9,094 nucleotides of DNA from Ignavibacteriales bacterium (GTDB lineage: Bacteria > Bacteroidota > Ignavibacteria > Ignavibacteriales > Melioribacteraceae): the NCBI GenBank assembly GCA_007280825.1, contig QYQI01000009.1:1-9094 (forward strand), given 5' to 3'. Position numbers and translations under genes: made by a program. The notes beneath the pieces were generated by a model. It saw only the letters and a list, made by a program, of their open reading frames with translations, had not been told where the DNA came from and made no database searches. Below are positions 6,806 to 9,094 of this stretch, piece by piece. Each line of letters begins with the position of its first letter. Position 1 is the stretch's first letter.

Positions 6806-6813
6806 CAAAGTTA
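6806..6813 (-). promoter_or_regulatory. Candidate Bacteroidota-type -7 promoter box for the NHL operon
   Basis: Read on the minus strand this is TAACTTTG, an exact match to the Bacteroidota -7 consensus TAnnTTTG. It lies 35 bases before ATG 6770, which would leave a leader of about 30 bases. The expected TTTG -33 box is not exact: only TTTC sequences occur upstream, with spacers of 12 and 16 bases instead of about 19. The match is therefore partial. Confidence 0.4.
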
Positions 6814-6827
6814 GGCACACTTTCTGA

Positions 6828-6839
6828 AAGAAATTTCTT
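6828..6839. promoter_or_regulatory. Perfect 12-base palindrome in the divergent intergenic region
   Basis: AAGAAATTTCTT equals its own reverse complement. It overlaps a second short inverted repeat, CTTTC-T-GAAAG, at 6820-6830. It lies upstream of the NHL promoter candidate and between two divergent genes, a fitting place for a dimeric regulator. AT-rich DNA makes such palindromes fairly easy to find by chance, and there is only one copy. Confidence 0.25.
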
Positions 6840-6899
6840 AATTAAAATAGTGAAATTTATTAAATTACCACAGACAGAAAGTCTGCCAAACATAACATC

Positions 6900-6906
6900 G
6901 AGGAAG
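6900..6906 (+). promoter_or_regulatory. Ribosome binding site of the repeat lipoprotein gene
   Basis: GAGGAAG lies just before ATG 6909; its GAGG core is five bases from the start. It is the strongest Shine-Dalgarno-like site in the window and supports this start, which also gives a proper lipoprotein signal peptide. Confidence 0.6.
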
Positions 6907-6908
6907 CA

Positions 6909-9094
6909 ATGCAAAAATTAATAATATTATCACTTGCCGTACTAATAATTCTTTCCTCATGTAAATTAAAAGACAACGTCACCTCACCTCAACCACCCGG
7001 TACCGGCGATACTAATATAAAGGTGGTTTCTCCAAATGGAGGAGAAACTTTAGCCGAGGGTTCAAGTTACCAAATTCAATGGACTGGCACCGGTACACTT
7101 TTAGTCCGAATTCAATATTCAATAGATAACGGAACAAGCTGGTCACTAGTTAAAGATAGCTTAAAAAACACAGGGCTTTATAATTGGTTCCCAATTCCGA
7201 ATGTAGTTTCTAATCAATGCCGCATTCGTGTTTCATCACTTGATGGTGTAAGCAGCGCGCAAAGTAATCTAGTTTTTGCAATTGTAAAAAATTCTAATAA
7301 AAGTTTAAAAATAACTTCTCCTATTGGCGCCGAAACATGGCAAGCTGGTTCTTCCAAACAAATTACTTGGTACAGTTCCGGTATAGATTCTGTTAAGATT
7401 GAATATACAATTGATAACGGTCAGAATTGGATAGTACTTTCAAACTCAGTTAAAAACACAGGCGTTTATTTTTGGCAACCGATTCCAAATACTCCGACCA
7501 CGCTCGCAAAAGTTAGAATCCGAGACGCACAGGATGGAGTTACCGCAACCGAAAGTCCCAACCCATTTCAAATTTTGCCGGAACAGACAATTAAAGTTAT
7601 TTCGCCAAACGGTGGCGAAGAATGGTACGCCGGTTCCAGCAATAACATAAAGTGGCAATCAACCAACATCGAGAACGTAAAGATCGAGTATACAATAAAC
7701 GGTGGCGCTACCTGGGCAACAATAGTTTCAATTACACCAAGTACAGGCGTTTACAGTTGGAACGGAATTCCAAATGTCAGTTCGCTTCAATGCAAAATTC
7801 GCATCAGCAATGCAACTATTGGAACTCCAAGTGCTGTATCGGATAATAATTTTACGATTACTTCGCTCGGCAGCCAGTTGATAACGGTGACAAGTCCAAA
7901 CGGCGGTGAGAAATGGGCTGCTGGTTCAACGCAAAACATTACGTGGGCTTCATCAGGTATAACCAATGTTAAGATCGAATACACAATCACCAATGGAATA
8001 TCCTGGAATACAATTACTTTAAGCACACCGAGCACAGGTTTTTATACATGGACTCAATTACCGAATGCGCCTTCAACAAATTGTAAGATTCGCATTAGCG
8101 ATGCGCAAGACGGAACGCCATCGGATGACAGTGATAATTTATTCTCCATCACACCGGCACCGTCTATAGTAGTAACCTCTCCTAACGGCGGCGAAGTCTG
8201 GACAAGCGGCTCAAATCAAACAATAAAATACACTTCCCAGAGCGTTCCTAATGTGAAGATAGAATACACGACCGATGGAGGAGCCAACTGGACAACTATT
8301 ACTAACTCTACACCACCCGACGGCGCTTATCCTTGGAATAATATTCCTAACCTCACTTCCTACCAATGCAAAGTTAGAGTCAGCGACGCTATGTATGGAA
8401 GTCCATCCGATGTATCGGATAATAATTTTACGATTATTTCGCCCGGTAGCCAGTTGATAACGGTGACAAGTCCAAACGGCGGTGAGAAATGGTCTGTTGG
8501 TTCAATGCAAAACATTACGTGGAATTCATCCGGTATAACCAATGTTAAGATCGAATATACAATCACCAATGGAATATCCTGGAATACAATTACTTTAAGC
8601 ACACCAAGTAGTACAGGTTCCTATACTTGGGATCCAATTCCAAATGCAATCTCACCAAATTGTAAGATTCGCATTAGCGATGCGCTAGACGGAACACCAT
8701 CAGATGACAGTGATAATATATTCTCCATCACATTGGCACCGTCTATAGTAGTAACCTCTCCTAACGGCAATGAAGTCTGGGCAAGCGGTTCAAATCAAAC
8801 AATAAAATACACTTCTGTGAACATCTCTACTGTAAAGATAGAATACACGACCGATGGAGGAGCCACCTGGATAACTATCACTAGCTCTACGACACCAACC
8901 ACCGGCGCTTATCCTTGGAATAATATTCCTGACCTCACTTCCTACCAATGCAAAGTTAGAGTCAGCGACGCTATGTATGGAAGTCCATCCGATATATCGG
9001 ATAATAATTTTACGATCACCAATCTTAAGTCGATAACTGTGACAAGTCCCATCGGCGGTGATGTTTGGGATGCCAATACATCAAAGACCATAAC
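6909..9094 (+). CDS. Lipoprotein with tandem Ig-like (Kre9/KNH-type) repeats, 3' end outside window
   Basis: The frame is open from ATG 6909 to the right edge: 728 complete codons and no stop. Residues 1-17 are a lipoprotein signal (MQKLIILSLAVLIILSS) with the lipobox LSSC, so Cys18 should be lipidated and the protein anchored in the envelope, probably on the outer membrane. A short Pro/Thr-rich stalk (19-36) leads to Ig-like modules of 95-97 residues starting at residues 37, 133, 228, 325, 420, 517 and 613, with an eighth beginning at 709. Each module has the pattern SPNGGE.W..GS, I.W, VKIEY..(D/N)G..W, G.Y.W..IPN, C(K/R)(I/V)R(I/V)S and SD. This is the style of bacterial proteins annotated as Ser-Thr-rich GPI-anchored/Kre9-KNH domains. 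A role in adhesion, carbohydrate binding or spacing a distal domain is inferred. The protein's distal end is unknown. Confidence 0.85.
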   Translation, partial: MQKLIILSLAVLIILSSCKLKDNVTSPQPPGTGDTNIKVVSPNGGETLAEGSSYQIQWTGTGTLLVRIQYSIDNGTSWSLVKDSLKNTGLYNWFPIPNVVSNQCRIRVSSLDGVSSAQSNLVFAIVKNSNKSLKITSPIGAETWQAGSSKQITWYSSGIDSVKIEYTIDNGQNWIVLSNSVKNTGVYFWQPIPNTPTTLAKVRIRDAQDGVTATESPNPFQILPEQTIKVISPNGGEEWYAGSSNNIKWQSTNIENVKIEYTINGGATWATIVSITPSTGVYSWNGIPNVSSLQCKIRISNATIGTPSAVSDNNFTITSLGSQLITVTSPNGGEKWAAGSTQNITWASSGITNVKIEYTITNGISWNTITLSTPSTGFYTWTQLPNAPSTNCKIRISDAQDGTPSDDSDNLFSITPAPSIVVTSPNGGEVWTSGSNQTIKYTSQSVPNVKIEYTTDGGANWTTITNSTPPDGAYPWNNIPNLTSYQCKVRVSDAMYGSPSDVSDNNFTIISPGSQLITVTSPNGGEKWSVGSMQNITWNSSGITNVKIEYTITNGISWNTITLSTPSSTGSYTWDPIPNAISPNCKIRISDALDGTPSDDSDNIFSITLAPSIVVTSPNGNEVWASGSNQTIKYTSVNISTVKIEYTTDGGATWITITSSTTPTTGAYPWNNIPDLTSYQCKVRVSDAMYGSPSDISDNNFTITNLKSITVTSPIGGDVWDANTSKTI
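7881..8456 (+). repeat. First copy of a 576-base two-module super-repeat (units 4 and 5)
   Basis: Unit 4 (ending ...DGTPSDDSDN) and unit 5 (ending ...MYGSPSDVSDNNFTI) form a pair that recurs in the same order immediately downstream at 8457-9032. Long identical base runs join the copies, including silent positions. The similarity also reaches upstream of 7881 to about 7835, at the end of unit 3, so the true crossover boundary lies in that upstream stretch. Confidence 0.85.
8457..9032 (+). repeat. Second copy of the 576-base two-module super-repeat (units 6 and 7)
   Basis: This copy matches 7881-8456 closely and has the same length. The equal length hides three in-frame changes: one extra codon in unit 6 (PSSTG against PSTG), one in unit 7 (TTPTTG against TPPDG), and two codons fewer at the end of unit 7. 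The likeness stops near 9016, where the TNLKS sequence replaces SPGSQL. Confidence 0.85.

Larger units (their letters stand above)
7017..9094 (+). repeat. Tandem array of about 288-base units encoding Ig-like modules
   Basis: Units start at 7017, 7305, 7590, 7881, 8166, 8457 and 8745, with a partial eighth at 9033. Spacing is 285-291 bases, always in frame. Units 1-3 are diverged from each other, while units 4-7 are much more alike in bases as well as residues. Unit 2 lacks the cysteine found at the C(K/R)(I/V)R position in every other complete unit. The array continues past the window. Confidence 0.9.

Noticed and set aside
7446..8457. Short frames at 7446-7658 (-), 7652-7846 (+) and 8275-8457 (+)
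   Set aside because: All lie inside the lipoprotein gene in other frames and show no protein-like pattern of their own.
7787..8602. Two similar minus-strand frames (7787-8035 and 8360-8602) that look like a duplicated gene pair
   Set aside because: They lie antisense to modules of the duplicated lipoprotein array, so their likeness only reflects the 576-base duplication. They have no ribosome sites and the plus-strand frame is clearly coding.
7017..9094. The regular repeats as a CRISPR array or mobile element
   Set aside because: The units are 285-291 bases, in frame throughout and protein-coding, with no short repeat-spacer pattern, terminal inverted repeats or transposase.

Overview
The window is AT-rich, tightly packed bacterial DNA. 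Several features point to the Bacteroidota/Ignavibacteriota-Chlorobiota side of the tree: a TonB operon carrying a membrane protein with an HU-like head and a SPOR tail, a secreted NHL propeller, a lipoprotein built of 'SPNGGE.W' Ig-like modules, weak ribosome binding sites, and one good TAnnTTTG promoter box. I favour an Ignavibacteriales-like organism. This is inference from gene style, since no rRNA or other marker gene is present.

Layout. (1) Positions 1-4646, plus strand: one probable operon with gaps of 20, 20 and 8 bases and a final 1-base overlap. It encodes the end of an outer-membrane beta-barrel (TonB-receptor-like), a 764-residue HU-like/acidic linker/TM/SPOR protein, ExbB/TolQ, ExbD/TolR and TonB. 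Together these would make an inner-membrane proton-driven motor, a TonB shaft, a possible outer-membrane client and a peptidoglycan-binding membrane protein. (2) Positions 4621-6770, minus strand: four tightly packed genes, read from right to left. They encode a secreted NHL-repeat protein, a DUF2085 membrane protein with CHQ and CxxC motifs, a four-helix membrane protein with a CC pair, and a 100-residue membrane protein. The last gene runs convergently into tonB and overlaps its 3' end by 26 bases. (3) Positions 6771-6908: a 138-base divergent promoter region with a minus-strand promoter candidate and a perfect 12-base palindrome. (4) Positions 6909-9094, plus strand: an open reading frame that runs off the right edge. 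It encodes a lipoprotein with seven complete and one partial Ig-like repeats of about 96 residues. Units 4-5 and 6-7 are a recent 576-base tandem duplication.

No RNA gene, CRISPR array, transposase or attachment site was seen, and no stretch of 300 bases lacks a gene. The least ordinary features are the HU-like/SPOR protein embedded in a TonB motor operon, the young super-repeat in the lipoprotein, and the uncharacterised minus-strand membrane cassette. None of them proves a new system.
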